A stretch of DNA of 43,674 bases from an uncultured Clostridia bacterium (GCA_947591045.1 CANQCV010000012.1:1-43674); one strand, 5' to 3'; numbered from the stretch's first letter, positions 8,221 to 19,116 are shown. Numbers and translations are program-made. The notes: generated by a model not told the origin, from the letters alone.

Positions 8221-8670
8221 ATGTACACACCATTGGATATAGAAAATAAGAAATTTGCTAAACAAATGATGAACGGATATAGTGTTGAAGAAGTAGACGA
8301 ATTCTTAGACGAACTTACTGTAGATTATGAAAAATTATACAAAGAATCTAGTGAAAACGAAGCTAAAATCGCAGAGTTAGAAGAAAGTCTATCTAAATAT
8401 AAAAAGATTGAATCAACACTTAATAATACATTAATTATGGCTCAAAGTGCAGCAGATGAAATAAAGAAAATGGCTCAGCAACAAGCAGAGCAAATTTTGG
8501 CAGATGCACAGGGAAATGCAAGACAAAAATCATCAGACTTAGAAAGAGAAATTTCGGCTAAATCAAAAGAATTAGACGAACTACAAAAAAAGTTTGATGT
8601 ATACAAAGCTAAAATGGAATCACTATTAATTTCTCAATTAGAATTAATAAAAGATATTAATAAAGATTAA
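8221..8670 (+). CDS. divIVA: DivIVA-family polar/septal coiled-coil protein
   Basis: The 149-aa protein opens with the conserved lipid-binding motif (TPLDIENKKFAKQMMNGY, then VDEFLD) and continues as a parallel coiled coil to its end. DivIVA proteins bind negatively curved membrane at poles and septa and recruit division or sporulation partners. TTGGAGGAAG precedes ATG 8221. A terminator follows immediately, closing the sepF unit. Confidence 0.95.
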   Translation: MYTPLDIENKKFAKQMMNGYSVEEVDEFLDELTVDYEKLYKESSENEAKIAELEESLSKYKKIESTLNNTLIMAQSAADEIKKMAQQQAEQILADAQGNARQKSSDLEREISAKSKELDELQKKFDVYKAKMESLLISQLELIKDINKD

Positions 8671-8683
8671 GTGTAAATAAACA

Positions 8684-8720
8684 ATAAAGCCACGGTTTTA
8701 TTTAGCCGTGGCTTTATTTG
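8684..8720 (+). terminator. Intrinsic terminator after divIVA
   Basis: AATAAAGCCACGG pairs with CCGTGGCTTTATT across a short T/A loop, ending in TTTATTTG. Confidence 0.9.
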
Positions 8721-8928
8721 TCTATTAAAAAGAATATGACATATAGACAAATTTTTTAGAGGTTATTTACATTTTACATAATTTGTTATATAATGCAAAA
8801 AGTAAAAATATTACAATAATATAACAGTATTACAATTATATTAAAAGTATATTACAATTTTATTAATCATATTGACATATCTTAAATAAATTATAAAATA
8901 TTAGTAGTAAATAGAATAAGGGGTAACT

Positions 8929-9489
8929 GTGAGAGTAATAAGTGGAAAAGCAAGAGGAACAAAACTAGAGTCTATAGATGATATTTCTACAAGACCTACA
9001 TTAGATAGAGTCAAAGAATCTTTATTTAATATTATTCAAAATAAAATAGAAAGTAGTACTGTTTTAGATTTATTTGCAGGAAGTGGAGCAATAGGAATAG
9101 AATGTATTAGCAGAGGAGCAAATAAAGCATACTTTTGTGAAAAGTCTAATATGGCATCAAAAATGATATATAAAAATTTAACAAAAACAAAACTTGAAGA
9201 TAAAGCAGAAGTTATACAAAAAGATTATAAAAAATGCTTGCAGATGTTAAAAGAAAAAAATATATCATTTGATATTATATATATTGATCCACCATACAGA
9301 GATGATATAGCTGTGGATGCTGTACAAAGGATATTATCATTAGACTTACTAAATGAAGAGGGAATTATTATTATAGAAACTGATGACGAAAAAAGAGAAG
9401 AAAGCAAGTTACAGGAAATTAAGTTAAACATGTATGATTTAAGAAAATATGGAAGAGTAAGCTTAATATTCTTAAATCGAAAGGGGTAA
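8929..9489 (+). CDS. rsmD: 16S rRNA guanine-N2 methyltransferase RsmD
   Basis: RsmD methylates G966 of 16S rRNA. The 186-aa protein starts at GTG 8929 after AAGGGGT and shows MRVISGKARGTKL, TRPTLDRVKESLFNII, DLFAGSGAIGIE (SAM site) and IDPPYRDD (catalytic NPPY-like). The length is normal. The upstream 8725-8928 is a very AT-rich promoter stretch with three ATTACAAT copies. Confidence 0.96.
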   Translation: MRVISGKARGTKLESIDDISTRPTLDRVKESLFNIIQNKIESSTVLDLFAGSGAIGIECISRGANKAYFCEKSNMASKMIYKNLTKTKLEDKAEVIQKDYKKCLQMLKEKNISFDIIYIDPPYRDDIAVDAVQRILSLDLLNEEGIIIIETDDEKREESKLQEIKLNMYDLRKYGRVSLIFLNRKG

Positions 9490-9493
9490 AATC

Positions 9494-9931
9494 ATGGAAT
9501 TATTTACTTTGTTAGAAACATTAGAGGATATGATAGAAAAGAGCAGGAATGTTCCTTTTTCTAGTAAGTGTATAGTAAATAAAGAAGCGGTGTTAGAGAT
9601 AATTAAAGAAATTAGACTTAAATTGCCAGATGAAATTAAGCAAGCAAAATGGATTAGAGAGGAAAGACAACGCATTTTAGAAGAGGCACAAAATGAGGCA
9701 AATGATATCATAAAAGAGGCTGAAAATAGAATTATATCAATGATTGACGAACATGAAATTACAAGAAAAGCATATGAAAAGAAAGTAGAAATTATTGAAA
9801 CAGCAAATGAAATGTCAAGAGAAATTAAAAGTGGGACAGAAGAATATGCCGATGGTGTTTTAGCAGGAATTGAAGTAGCTCTAGAAGATGCACTAAAAGT
9901 AATTAAAAACAACAGAAAAGAACTAAAATAA
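9494..9931 (+). CDS. Coiled-coil protein next to rsmD, unknown
   Basis: ATG 9494 comes 4 bases after rsmD, with the AAAGGGG site inside rsmD. The 145-aa product is mainly alpha-helical coiled coil with a heptad-like central part (EERQRILEEAQNEANDIIKEA), resembling ATP synthase b-subunit or DivIVA-like stalks, and no transmembrane segment. Such genes often sit beside rsmD in Clostridia and are annotated as ATPase-like without evidence. Terminator follows. Confidence 0.75.
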   Translation: MELFTLLETLEDMIEKSRNVPFSSKCIVNKEAVLEIIKEIRLKLPDEIKQAKWIREERQRILEEAQNEANDIIKEAENRIISMIDEHEITRKAYEKKVEIIETANEMSREIKSGTEEYADGVLAGIEVALEDALKVIKNNRKELK

Positions 9932-9958
9932 TTAAATAGTTAATAAAAAAGAGGAAGT

Positions 9959-10011
9959 CAAAGTCGGATAAAAACAAATCAATTAAAAATTGATTTCCGA
10001 CTTTATTTTTT
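9959..10011 (+). terminator. Intrinsic terminator after the rsmD unit
   Basis: An outer stem AAAGTCGGA/TCCGACTTT encloses an inner stem AAATCAATT/AATTGATTT, then ATTTTTT follows. Confidence 0.88.
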
Positions 10012-10068
10012 CGATATTAATATATAAATATAAATCAACTAACAAGTAAAACAAAAGGAGGAAATATT

Positions 10069-12484
10069 TTGGCAAGAGCAAAGAGGAAAAAGCAAACAGG
10101 AATTGATATCAATGTTGCAGTGGTAATAATGATTTTAATTAGCATATTACTTGCAATTTTAATTTATACAAAATCAGGATATATAGGAGAACACTTAAGC
10201 CCAATGCTTGGTGGAATTATGGGAGCTATTAAATATATTATTCCAATCGGAACTTTTATAATAGCACTTTATATGACATATCAAGATAAAGATTATTTAT
10301 TCTCAAAACTTGTGCAATATGGAATATTTCTTTTATGTATTGCTACAATTTTAAGTGTTTCTCAAATATCAAAGGGAAATATTGATATAAATAATGATTT
10401 TTCAAAAGTAGTAGAAGACGGTTACTATTTAGGAGAAAAAAATATTGGAGGAGGAGCTATACGGAACAGCTATGGCAAATCTTCTAATTGGTATGCTTGG
10501 AGAATTTGGAACTGTTATTTTGTGTATTGGAATATCTATTTTAATACTTGTATTTATGTTTGGAATAAGACCAGCGGAAATAATTTCCGATATTTTAATG
10601 TCAATACATGAAAACAGAGAAGAAAGAAAACAAGAAAGACATTCAAGAAGACATGAAATAGAAAATGTAGAAGATGAGGCTGTTCCAAAAGAGACCAGAA
10701 AAGAGCGTAGATTAAGAGAAAAAGAGGAACAGAAAAGACAAGCTGAAGAACTTGCTGAACAAATTACAATTAACTTAAATGATGAGCCAAAAGAAAATAA
10801 AAAAGATTTAAAAGTATATAATCATGACGAAGAAGATTTAATTCCATTTAGTATAAAAAGAGGAAAGAATAAAGAGTTTGCAGAACAAAAAGAAACTAAC
10901 CCAGATGTTATAGATGCAAATTTATTTAAAACAGAGCAAGAAACAAAAGAAGAAAAAGTAAAGGAAGTTTTACAATTAGAACATACTGTAACAGTTGAAG
11001 ATGAAAATTATGAATTTCCACCAATTCAATTGTTAAGTGAAAGTGATAAAAAAGTAAATAAAGGCGGTAAAAAAGCAGTAACAGATACAGCGACAAAACT
11101 TCAAAAAACGCTGTATAGTTTTGGTGTGTCTGCAAAAGTAGAAAATGTTTCTGTAGGACCTGCTATTACAAGATATGAATTAAAGCCAGCAGAAGGTGTT
11201 AGAGTAAGTAAAATAGCAAACCTTGCAGATGATATTGCTTTAAATTTAGCAGCAGAAACAATCAGAATTGAGGCACCAATTCCAGGAAAACAAGCCGTTG
11301 GAATTGAGGTTCCAAATAAAGAAAATGAAATGGTACATTTAAGAGATATTATTGATTGTGAAGATTTTAAAAATCATAAATCAAAACTTGCTTTTGCATT
11401 AGGTAAAGATGTTGCAGGAAAAGAAGTTGTAGCAGATATTGCAAAAATGCCACATGTACTTATTGCAGGCTCGACAGGTTCTGGAAAGAGTGTATGTATT
11501 AATACATTAATTGCAAGTATTATATATAAAGCAAAACCAAGTGAAGTAAAACTTGTTATGGTAGATCCAAAAGTAGTTGAACTTTCAGTATATAATGGAA
11601 TTCCACATTTATTAATTCCTGTTGTTACAGATCCAAAAAAAGCAGCAGGAGCTTTAGCTTGGGCAGTTCAAGAAATGGTAAATCGTTATAGCCTATTTGC
11701 TAGTAAAAATGTAAGAGATTTAAAAGGATACAATGAGGCATTAGATAGTGAAGGAAATTCAGAAAAATTACCACAGATTGTTATAATTATAGATGAGTTA
11801 TCAGACTTAATGATGGTATCTCCAAAAGATGTTGAAGATGCAATTTGTAGATTAGCACAAATGGCGAGGGCAGCAGGTATGCACTTGGTTATTGCAACAC
11901 AGCGTCCTTCTGTTGATGTTATTACAGGTATTATTAAAGCAAACATACCATCTAGAATTTCATTTGCTGTTTCATCACAAATAGATTCAAGAACAATTTT
12001 GGATATGGCAGGTGCAGAAAAACTTTTAGGAAAAGGTGATATGCTATTTTATCCTTCTGGTGCTCCAAAGCCTACAAGAATACAAGGTGCATTTATTTCA
12101 GATAAAGAAGTAGAAAAAATTGTAGATTTTGTAAAAAATAATAGCAATGTAACATATAGTGACGAGATTATGAAACAAATTGAAAATGCAGGAAGTACTG
12201 ATAAAGAAAAAGATATGTCAGCAGGAGAAGACGAAGAAGACAATGTAGATCCATTTTTAATGGATGCAATAGATGTTGTTGTAGAAACAGGACAAGCTTC
12301 TACATCTTTTATCCAAAGAAGATTTAAAGTAGGATATGCAAGAGCAGGAAGAATTATTGATCAAATGGAAGAAAGAGGTGTTATATCTGGATTTCAGGGT
12401 AGCAAACCTCGCGAAGTTCTGATGTCAAAGGAGCGTTGGGAAGAATTAAAAATGAGTGGAGAAGTAGAGTCAGATAATCAATAA
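10069..12484 (+). CDS. ftsK: FtsK/SpoIIIE DNA translocase, with in-phase CGGA +1 shift
   Basis: FtsK/SpoIIIE pumps chromosomal DNA through septa. TTG 10069 follows AAAGGAGGAAA. Read straight, the frame ends at 10611; skipping C10462 joins 10069-10461 to 10463-12484 and gives 804 aa, a normal length. The N-terminal third has four membrane helices and then a charged linker. The motor has Walker [13 protein letters not shown] (from about residue 467), [10 protein letters not shown] and [12 protein letters not shown]. The C-terminal gamma winged helix ([19 protein letters not shown]) recognises orienting DNA sites. At the break, the expected GGGAIGTAMAN reads AIRNSYG in one frame and YGTAMAN in the other: the glycine codon is CGGA. 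Confidence 0.93.
10462..10465 (+). other. CGGA site in ftsK (putative +1 frameshift/quadruplet glycine)
   Basis: Codon 132 reads CGG with A next, after ATA. Omitting C10462 restores GGA (Gly) and the open frame to 12484. Preceding codon ATA, following codon ACA. Confidence 0.7.
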
Positions 12485-12504
12485 TAAACAAAAGAGGAGA
12501 ATAC

Positions 12505-13983
12505 ATGGAAGCGAAAAAAATTTTTTCTAAATTAAATATGAAAAATTATAATAATATTTTAGAAGAAATATTAGAAGAAAAATTGTTTTCATTAGATGTA
12601 AAAAATATTTTACTAAGCATGTTATATAAATCAGAAAATGCGTATAAAGATTATAAAACGGTTAAAGTAGAAGTACTTCCAGAAAAAGAGTTCATTAGTT
12701 ATATTGTAAAAACAATTAAAGAAAGGTGCTTTGGAATAGAATTTATATCTCCAGAAGAAAAAGAAAATAAAGAAAAAATAAATAAAAGGACTGGAGAAAT
12801 TACTTGTTTTCCAAATGAACTTTCTTTGTTAGCAAGTATACTATATATGGGAGAAGATGAGGCAAGTATTGTTGTAAAATATCCATATGTAAAAAAGGCT
12901 GTACAAAATGTAATAAGAATAGGAAGTAACATGAGCCTAATAGAAGTATTAAGAGACTTTAATGGTTGGTCATGGGATATAAATGTAAGGGAATTACAAA
13001 ATATAAAATATAATATGTTATATCAAAGTATGCTATTAGTATATGGAGAAAGATTATTAAGAATCAATTTAAAAGATGTAGAAAAAGATAACTTTTTAAT
13101 GCAAAAAAACAAAAAAGAATTTACAGAGTTTTTTGATATATTGTCAAATGTGTCAATGAATCTATATATAGAAGAAAATCAAGATGCAAAAGCTGAATAT
13201 GAAAAAGTGTTAGACGAAAAAAATCAAAGATTAAATTTGTTAAACAATAAAAAACAATTTGTAGAACAAATTACTGAAGAAAAAAAAGAATGTCTTAAAG
13301 ATATTGAAAATCTAGACAAAATTTTAAATAATGCAGATTTACTAAAAACTGAATATGAAAAAAGAAATAGTGTTTTACCAAACAAACAAAAGATTTTTAG
13401 TATTAGCCATTTGGTAGACAGATTAGAAAAAGAAAGAGAAAGTTTATTAAAACAAATAAAAATATGTAATCAAATAGTTCAGCCAAGGGAATTTGTAAAG
13501 GAAAAAACAAAAATAAGTGACGAATTAGAATTTTTAAATAAAAAGGAAGATATTATAAATGTTTGCAAAGAATGTTTGCAAATAGCAAAACAGCAAATTG
13601 AAAATGCTCAAGAAAAAGAAGAAATAATAAAGTGGATATACAAAATAAGATATTATAGATATGTTCCTTTTAATGAAAAAAGTTATTTAAAAGATGTAGT
13701 TAAGCTTAAAAAAGATTTTGAAGAAGTTATAAAGTTAATAATAAAAAAAGCACAGGAATTTAAAGTATGGGATGTATTTACAGAAGACGATAAACTTACA
13801 TACATAATAATACAAGAGTTATTTAATTCAAAAATGATTAATTTTAAAAATGTAAATATATCATGTAATTATGAAGATGGTGTCTTATATGTGGAATATT
13901 ATGATGATAATATATTAGAATTTAAGTCGCAGTTTAAAGTAGATAATGTAAGAATAAAAAAGAAAATAAAATTATTTATATAA
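12505..13983 (+). CDS. Conserved-looking unknown protein with long coiled coil
   Basis: ATG 12505 follows AAGAGGAGA, 21 bases after ftsK. The 492-aa soluble protein has a mixed N-terminal domain (about 1-215), a long coiled-coil hairpin (about 215-400) and a C-terminal alpha/beta part ending in a Lys-rich tail. There is no signal peptide or membrane helix. I recognise no catalytic motif. Position between ftsK and an RNase-like gene suggests a housekeeping unit, but the role is unknown. Confidence 0.8.
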   Translation: MEAKKIFSKLNMKNYNNILEEILEEKLFSLDVKNILLSMLYKSENAYKDYKTVKVEVLPEKEFISYIVKTIKERCFGIEFISPEEKENKEKINKRTGEITCFPNELSLLASILYMGEDEASIVVKYPYVKKAVQNVIRIGSNMSLIEVLRDFNGWSWDINVRELQNIKYNMLYQSMLLVYGERLLRINLKDVEKDNFLMQKNKKEFTEFFDILSNVSMNLYIEENQDAKAEYEKVLDEKNQRLNLLNNKKQFVEQITEEKKECLKDIENLDKILNNADLLKTEYEKRNSVLPNKQKIFSISHLVDRLEKERESLLKQIKICNQIVQPREFVKEKTKISDELEFLNKKEDIINVCKECLQIAKQQIENAQEKEEIIKWIYKIRYYRYVPFNEKSYLKDVVKLKKDFEEVIKLIIKKAQEFKVWDVFTEDDKLTYIIIQELFNSKMINFKNVNISCNYEDGVLYVEYYDDNILEFKSQFKVDNVRIKKKIKLFI

Positions 13984-14004
13984 AGTGGAAGGAAGATTTA
14001 ATTT

Positions 14005-15655
14005 ATGAAAATTACATTTTTAGGAGCAGCAAAAACAGTAACCGGATCTAATTTTTTAGTAGAAGGTGCAGGGAAAAAATTTTTAGTAGATTGTGGTATG
14101 TATCAAGGTTCAGCAGCAGATGAGCTAGAAAATTCTGATCCATTTAATTTTAATATAGATGAAATTGACTTTATGTTACTTACACATGCTCACATTGACC
14201 ATTCTGGAAGAATTCCAAAGTTATATAATGAGGGATACAGAAATCCAATATATGCAACAAAAGCAACATGTGATTTGTGCTCTATTATGCTTCCAGATAG
14301 TGGACACATTCAAGAAATGGAAATAGAGTGGAGAAATAGAAAAAGAATAAGAAAAGGCGAAGAGGCACTTCCTCCACTATATACAGCAGAAGAGGCAGCA
14401 AAATCAGCAGAGATTTTTTATCCGGTACAGTATGATCAATTAATAGAAATTGACGAAAATATACATGTAAGATTTAATGATGCTGGACACATGTTAGGTT
14501 CGGCAATTATAGAAGTGTGGATAAAAGAAAATGGTGACCAAAAAAAGATTGTGTTTACAGGAGATTTAGGAAATAACGACATTCCATTATTATCATCACC
14601 AACAATGATTGATGATGCAGATTATTTAGTTATGGAATCAACTTATGGAAATAGACTACATTTAAGAAATGACGATAAGGCTGAGCTTTTCCTAGATACT
14701 GTGTATAAAACACTAGAAAGAGGTGGAACAGTTGTAATTCCATCATTTGCAGTAGGTAGAACACAAGAAATATTATATGAATTAAACAAAATAAAAGATG
14801 AAGAACATAGTGATGAGTTTTATAAAAAATATCAAAAATTAATGACAGTGCCAGTATATGTTGATAGTCCGCTTGCTATTTCTGCAACAGAAATATTTAG
14901 AGAAAATATGAACTTATTTGACGAAGAAACGCAAGCCATGATTAAAAGCGGAGATAATCCACTAGAATTTCCAGGCTTAGAATTTACAAGAACGGCAGAA
15001 GAGTCAAAAGAGTTAAATGCAAAAGAAGAGTCGTCTATTATAATTTCTGCAAGTGGTATGTGCGAAGTAGGAAGAATAAAACATCACTTAAAACATCATT
15101 TATGGGATCCAAACAGTACAATTTTGTTTGTTGGATATCAAGCACCGGGAACACTAGGAAGAAGATTAGTTGATGGGGAAAAAAATGTAAAAATCTTTGG
15201 CGAAGAGATAGCAGTAAATGCAGAAATTAAGTACATAGAGGGATATTCTGGTCATGCTGACCAAGAATGGCTTATGAACTTTGTGTATTCATTCTTAAAA
15301 AAGCCAAGCCACATATTTTTAGTACATGGAGAGCCAGAAGGACAGATTGTTTTAAAAGAAAAGTTAGAAAAAGAAACACGGAATTCCTGTTACTATTCCA
15401 TCACTTGGTGAAACATATGAATTAAAAGACGAAATCAAGATGGTAGATGTGGTAGGAGTACCAGCACAACAAAGATATTTAAGATTAGAAATTTTAGAGA
15501 GAATGCAAACATTAAAAGAAGAACTAGAGGACATGGAAACTATTGTAAAAGAAGATTACTTAAACAGTGATGTAGACGATAGTTCTATTGTTGGTCTAAA
15601 AGGAAAATTAAAAGATTTAGAAAATCAAATTGTTAAAATTGTAGAAAATAAATAA
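14005..15655 (+). CDS. MBL-fold/beta-CASP RNA-processing hydrolase, with in-phase CGGA +1 shift
   Basis: The product is a metallo-beta-lactamase plus beta-CASP protein of the CPSF-like RNA nuclease type. It shows THAHIDHSG (HxHxDH metal ligands), GHMLGSA, TGDLG, ESTYGNR, SFAVGRTQE, ISASGMCEVGRI (beta-CASP) and a late HGEPEG. Read straight it stops at 15411; skipping C15379 joins 14005-15378 to 15380-15655 for 549 aa. The joined sequence, KETGIPVTIPSLGETYEL, is what the family has. Without the shift the C-terminal RNA-specificity tail is lost. GGAAGG precedes ATG 14005. Cleavage of RNA is inferred from the family. Confidence 0.9.
15379..15382 (+). other. CGGA site in the MBL RNase-like gene
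   Basis: CGG at 15379-15381 with A at 15382, in codon phase after ACA. Dropping the C gives GGA (Gly) followed by ATT and restores a 91-residue C-terminus. Confidence 0.7.
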
Positions 15656-15668
15656 GGAGAAAACACAT

Positions 15669-17606
15669 ATGAAAAATAAATACTTTAATGATGCAATAAT
15701 CGGAGGGAAAAATATAACAGCAAGTTATAGCAAAAATGGAGAATTATTAAGAATGATGTATGATGCACCAGACTTTAGACAATTTTTAGATTTCTTTCAT
15801 ACAGGTGTAAAAATTAATGATTCATGTATGATATATTTACATGAAGATATAAATAATAGATATAAACAATATTATAGTGAAGATACTAATGTATTAAATA
15901 CAGAAATAGAAAACTCATATTTTAATTTACAAATAAAACAAACAGATTTTGTATCATTAAAGAATAGTATTTTAATAAAAAAATATGAATTTCAAAATAA
16001 CAACACAATAGACTTAAATGTAAATTTTTTGGTACATTCTAAGTTATTATCAGACGAAAACAATATGGTTGGTTCAAAAATGTGTGGTAATGTGTTAATT
16101 CAATATAGCCATAATGATATCATATGTATGTTTTCAAAAAATGGAATTTTAAGCCATCAATTAAACGATACAGACGAAAATATTGGAAGTGGAGTAATAC
16201 AAGACAAAGACTATATCGGAATGAGTCCAGATTCTAGTATTAGTTATGATTTAGGGTTAATAAAGCCAAAGCAAAAAAAAGAATTGGTTTTGTATATATA
16301 CATAACAAACCATAGCCAAAAAACAGAAGAGAATGTTTTAAAAGAGATAGAAAATATTAGAAAAATAGATGTAGCAAAAGAACAAAGTGCAGTAGAGAAA
16401 TATTGGAAAAAATATGTAAAAGAACATACAAAGATAGATTTAAAAGAAGAAACAACACAATACAATAAAAAATTTAATAAAGTATATAAAAGGACCATTT
16501 TGTTATTCCCACTTTTAACAAATCAAAATACTGGTGGTATATCTGCATCTGTTGAAGTAGACGAAAAAATGGAGCATAGTGGAAGATATGCCTATTGCTG
16601 GCCAAGAGATGCAGTATTTATAACAAAAGCATTTGACGAACTTGGAATGCAAAAAGAAACAGAAAAATTTTACAAAAACTTTTGCAAAAGCACACAAAGC
16701 AAAAACGGAATGTGGGAGCAAAGATTTTATACAGACGGAAGACTAGCACCATGTTGGGGATATCAAATTGACGAAACCGCAAGTGTAGTATATGGAGTAT
16801 ATGAGCATTATAAAGATGTACAGGATATAAAGTTTTTAAAAGATACTTTAAAAATGTGTGAAAATGCATGCAAATTTTTGTGTATATATATGGATAATAT
16901 ATTAGGAACACATGATGAAAGTGATATTGTAAAAAATGAAATAGAAATGGCTTATCACACAGAAGAAAGAAATAAACTACCATTAAGCTATGATATATGG
17001 GAAATGAATGAGGGAGTGCATCTATATTCACTTGCAAGCATTTACGGAGCTTTTAAAGCAATGCTTGGAATATATGAAAAGATAGAGCCAGAATATACAG
17101 AAAACAGATTAAAATTAGAGGCAATACAAAAATTAAAAGTAAAGCTAGAGAAAAATTTAGACGAAATAAAGAAATACATATCAAACAATATGTATGACGA
17201 AAACATGAAATGCTTATTAAGAAATAAAACAGACAAAAGGACAGATGTTAGTATAATAGGTGCAGTTGTACCATTCGGGCTATTAGGTGCAAAAGAAAAG
17301 AAAATAGAAAATACAATAGAAAGAATTAATTTAACATTAAGGACATACACAGGGGGATATTTAAGATTCGAAGAAGACCATTATATGGGAGGTAAAAACC
17401 CATGGACAATAGCAACATTGTGGATGGCAATGTATTATAAAGAAATAAAAGACTACAAAAGAGCGAGAGAATGCATTGAATTTGTAGTAAATAGTGCAAA
17501 TGAACACGGCTTTTTAGCAGAACAAGTAGATAATAGCGCAATGACACCAAATTGGGTAATAGGACTTGCTTGGGCCCACGCCATGTTCATTTTGGCAGAA
17601 AAATAA
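15669..17606 (+). CDS. Glycoside hydrolase family 15 (glucoamylase-like) enzyme
   Basis: The 645-aa cytoplasmic protein (no signal peptide) has an N-terminal beta-sandwich-like domain (about 1-270) and an (alpha/alpha)6 catalytic barrel typical of GH15: YCWPRDA at 309-315, GMWEQRFYTDG, GYQIDETAS, LPLSYDIWEM and EQVDNSAMTPNWVIGLAWAH. Members hydrolyse alpha-glucosidic or trehalose-like bonds by inversion, so glycogen or oligosaccharide breakdown is the inferred role. AAGGAGAAA precedes ATG 15669, and the gene is 13 bases from the MBL gene. Confidence 0.9.
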   Translation: MKNKYFNDAIIGGKNITASYSKNGELLRMMYDAPDFRQFLDFFHTGVKINDSCMIYLHEDINNRYKQYYSEDTNVLNTEIENSYFNLQIKQTDFVSLKNSILIKKYEFQNNNTIDLNVNFLVHSKLLSDENNMVGSKMCGNVLIQYSHNDIICMFSKNGILSHQLNDTDENIGSGVIQDKDYIGMSPDSSISYDLGLIKPKQKKELVLYIYITNHSQKTEENVLKEIENIRKIDVAKEQSAVEKYWKKYVKEHTKIDLKEETTQYNKKFNKVYKRTILLFPLLTNQNTGGISASVEVDEKMEHSGRYAYCWPRDAVFITKAFDELGMQKETEKFYKNFCKSTQSKNGMWEQRFYTDGRLAPCWGYQIDETASVVYGVYEHYKDVQDIKFLKDTLKMCENACKFLCIYMDNILGTHDESDIVKNEIEMAYHTEERNKLPLSYDIWEMNEGVHLYSLASIYGAFKAMLGIYEKIEPEYTENRLKLEAIQKLKVKLEKNLDEIKKYISNNMYDENMKCLLRNKTDKRTDVSIIGAVVPFGLLGAKEKKIENTIERINLTLRTYTGGYLRFEEDHYMGGKNPWTIATLWMAMYYKEIKDYKRARECIEFVVNSANEHGFLAEQVDNSAMTPNWVIGLAWAHAMFILAEK

Positions 17607-17630
17607 TAAGATTAAATTGAAAATTTTGTG

Positions 17631-17673
17631 AAAAATATAGCATAATTATAAAAAATATGCTATATTTTTATTT
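17631..17673 (+). terminator. Intrinsic terminator after the GH15 gene
   Basis: AAAAATATAGCATA pairs with TATGCTATATTTTT, followed by TATTTG. It ends the ftsK-GH15 unit. Confidence 0.8.
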
Positions 17674-17703
17674 GTGTAAAATTGAATATAAAAAGGAGAA
17701 AAA

Positions 17704-19069
17704 ATGGCAAAAGCAAAAACAGTATTTGTATGTGGGAGCTGTGGATATGAATCAGCAAAGTGGCTTGGCAAGTGCCCAGCTTGTAATGAGTGGAACAGCT
17801 TTTATGAAGAAAAAATAGCAAATAATACATCTACAAATAACCCAACTGGAAAACAAAAAAATGTAACTCCTAGAAAATTAAAAGATGTGGAGGGTTTAGC
17901 TACCTCAAGAATAAGTACAGGAATAGGAGAACTAGACAGAGTTTTAGGTGGAGGGTTAGTTAAAGGTTCTCTTGTACTTGTTGGTGGAGAACCTGGAATT
18001 GGTAAATCTACTTTGATTTTACAGCTATGTAATAAAATCACAGGCAGTGGAAAAGTTTTGTATGTTTCAGGGGAAGAGTCAGCAGAGCAAGTTAAAATTA
18101 GAGCAGATAGATTAAATATAGATAATGACGATATTATGTTTTTGGGAGAAACTGATATAGATGTTATACAAGAGGCAATTTTATCAATTAACCCAAAATT
18201 AGTTATTATAGACTCAATTCAAACAATGTATTCAGAAGAAATTACATCAGCTGCTGGTACAGTGAGTCAAGTGCGTGAAATTACTTCAAGAATTATGCGC
18301 ATTTGTAAAGATAATAACATTACCACTATTATTATTGGTCATGTTACAAAAGATGGAAATATAGCAGGACCAAGAGTGTTAGAACATATGGTAGATACTG
18401 TTCTATACATAGAGGGAGAAAGATATTTTTCTTATAGAATTTTAAGAAGTGTAAAAAATAGATTTGGTTCTACAAATGAACTAGGTATGTTTGAAATGAA
18501 AAATGAAGGAATGGTAGAGATTACAAACCCATCTTCTATCTTAATTTCTGATAGAGAAGATAACCCAGCAGGTTCAGTTATTGTAGCTAGCATGGAGGGG
18601 ACAAGACCGCTTCTAATAGAACTTCAATCACTAACTTCTACAAGTGTTTTTGGTATTCCAAAAAGAACAGCAAATGGATTTGACTATAATAGACTCGCTG
18701 TACTTATTGCTGTTTTGGAAAAAAGAGCAGGTCTTGCACTTGGTCGGACAAGATGTTTACTTAAATGTTGTTAGTGGTATTAGAATTTCTGAACCAGCGG
18801 TTGATTTAGGAGTAATACTTGCTTGCAGTTCAAGCTATAAAAATATAAGCATACCAAAAGATGTAGTAGCAATAGGTGAAGTAGGCTTGACAGGTGAAGT
18901 AAGAGCTGTTAATATGATAGAAAAAAGATTAAAAGAAGCGGAGAAGTTAGGCTTTAAAAAATGTATTATACCAGAAAGTAACAAAAAACTATTGAAAGAT
19001 GAATATAAATTAGATATAATAGGCGTTAGAAATATTAATGAAGCAATAAAAACTTTAGGAATTAAATAA
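17704..19069 (+). CDS. radA: DNA repair protein RadA/Sms, with in-phase CGGA +1 shift
   Basis: RadA drives branch migration of recombination intermediates. The C4 zinc finger (C10, C13, C24, C27), Walker A GGEPGIGKST (94-103), KNRFG (251-255) and a Lon-like C-terminal domain (GIRISEPAVDLG) are in order. The straight frame ends at 18774 after LALGRTRC; skipping C18745 joins 17704-18744 to 18746-19069 and gives 454 aa with LALGGQDVYLNVVSG, the expected family sequence and length. AAAAGGAGAAA precedes ATG 17704. disA follows, as in many Firmicutes. Confidence 0.94.
18745..18748 (+). other. CGGA site in radA
   Basis: CGG at 18745-18747 with A at 18748, in codon phase after GGT. Removing the C gives GGA, the highly conserved second glycine of LGGQD, followed by CAA. 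Confidence 0.7.
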
Positions 19070-19071
19070 CC

Positions 19072-19116
19072 TGACCTGTCCCTTTTACGACAAAAATGGG
19101 AAAAAGGGTCAGACCC
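19072..19116. repeat. 45-bp REP-like palindromic repeat, copy 1
   Basis: It is identical at 44 of 45 positions to 32276-32320. Imperfect inverted arms (TGACC..CCCTTTT with AAAAGGGTCA) flank an asymmetrical core. It lies between radA and the ribosome site of disA. It probably belongs to a dispersed palindromic family. Confidence 0.85.

Noticed and set aside
10069..12484. Two separate genes, a short membrane protein (10069-10611) and an FtsK motor (10445-12484)
   Set aside because: The two frames together form one continuous FtsK with the expected GGGAIGTAMAN junction; the overlap is explained by one extra C.
18644..19069. An independent 141-aa gene after radA
   Set aside because: Its first 35 residues are a shadow of the radA frame and the rest is the RadA C-terminal domain; no ribosome site at 18644.
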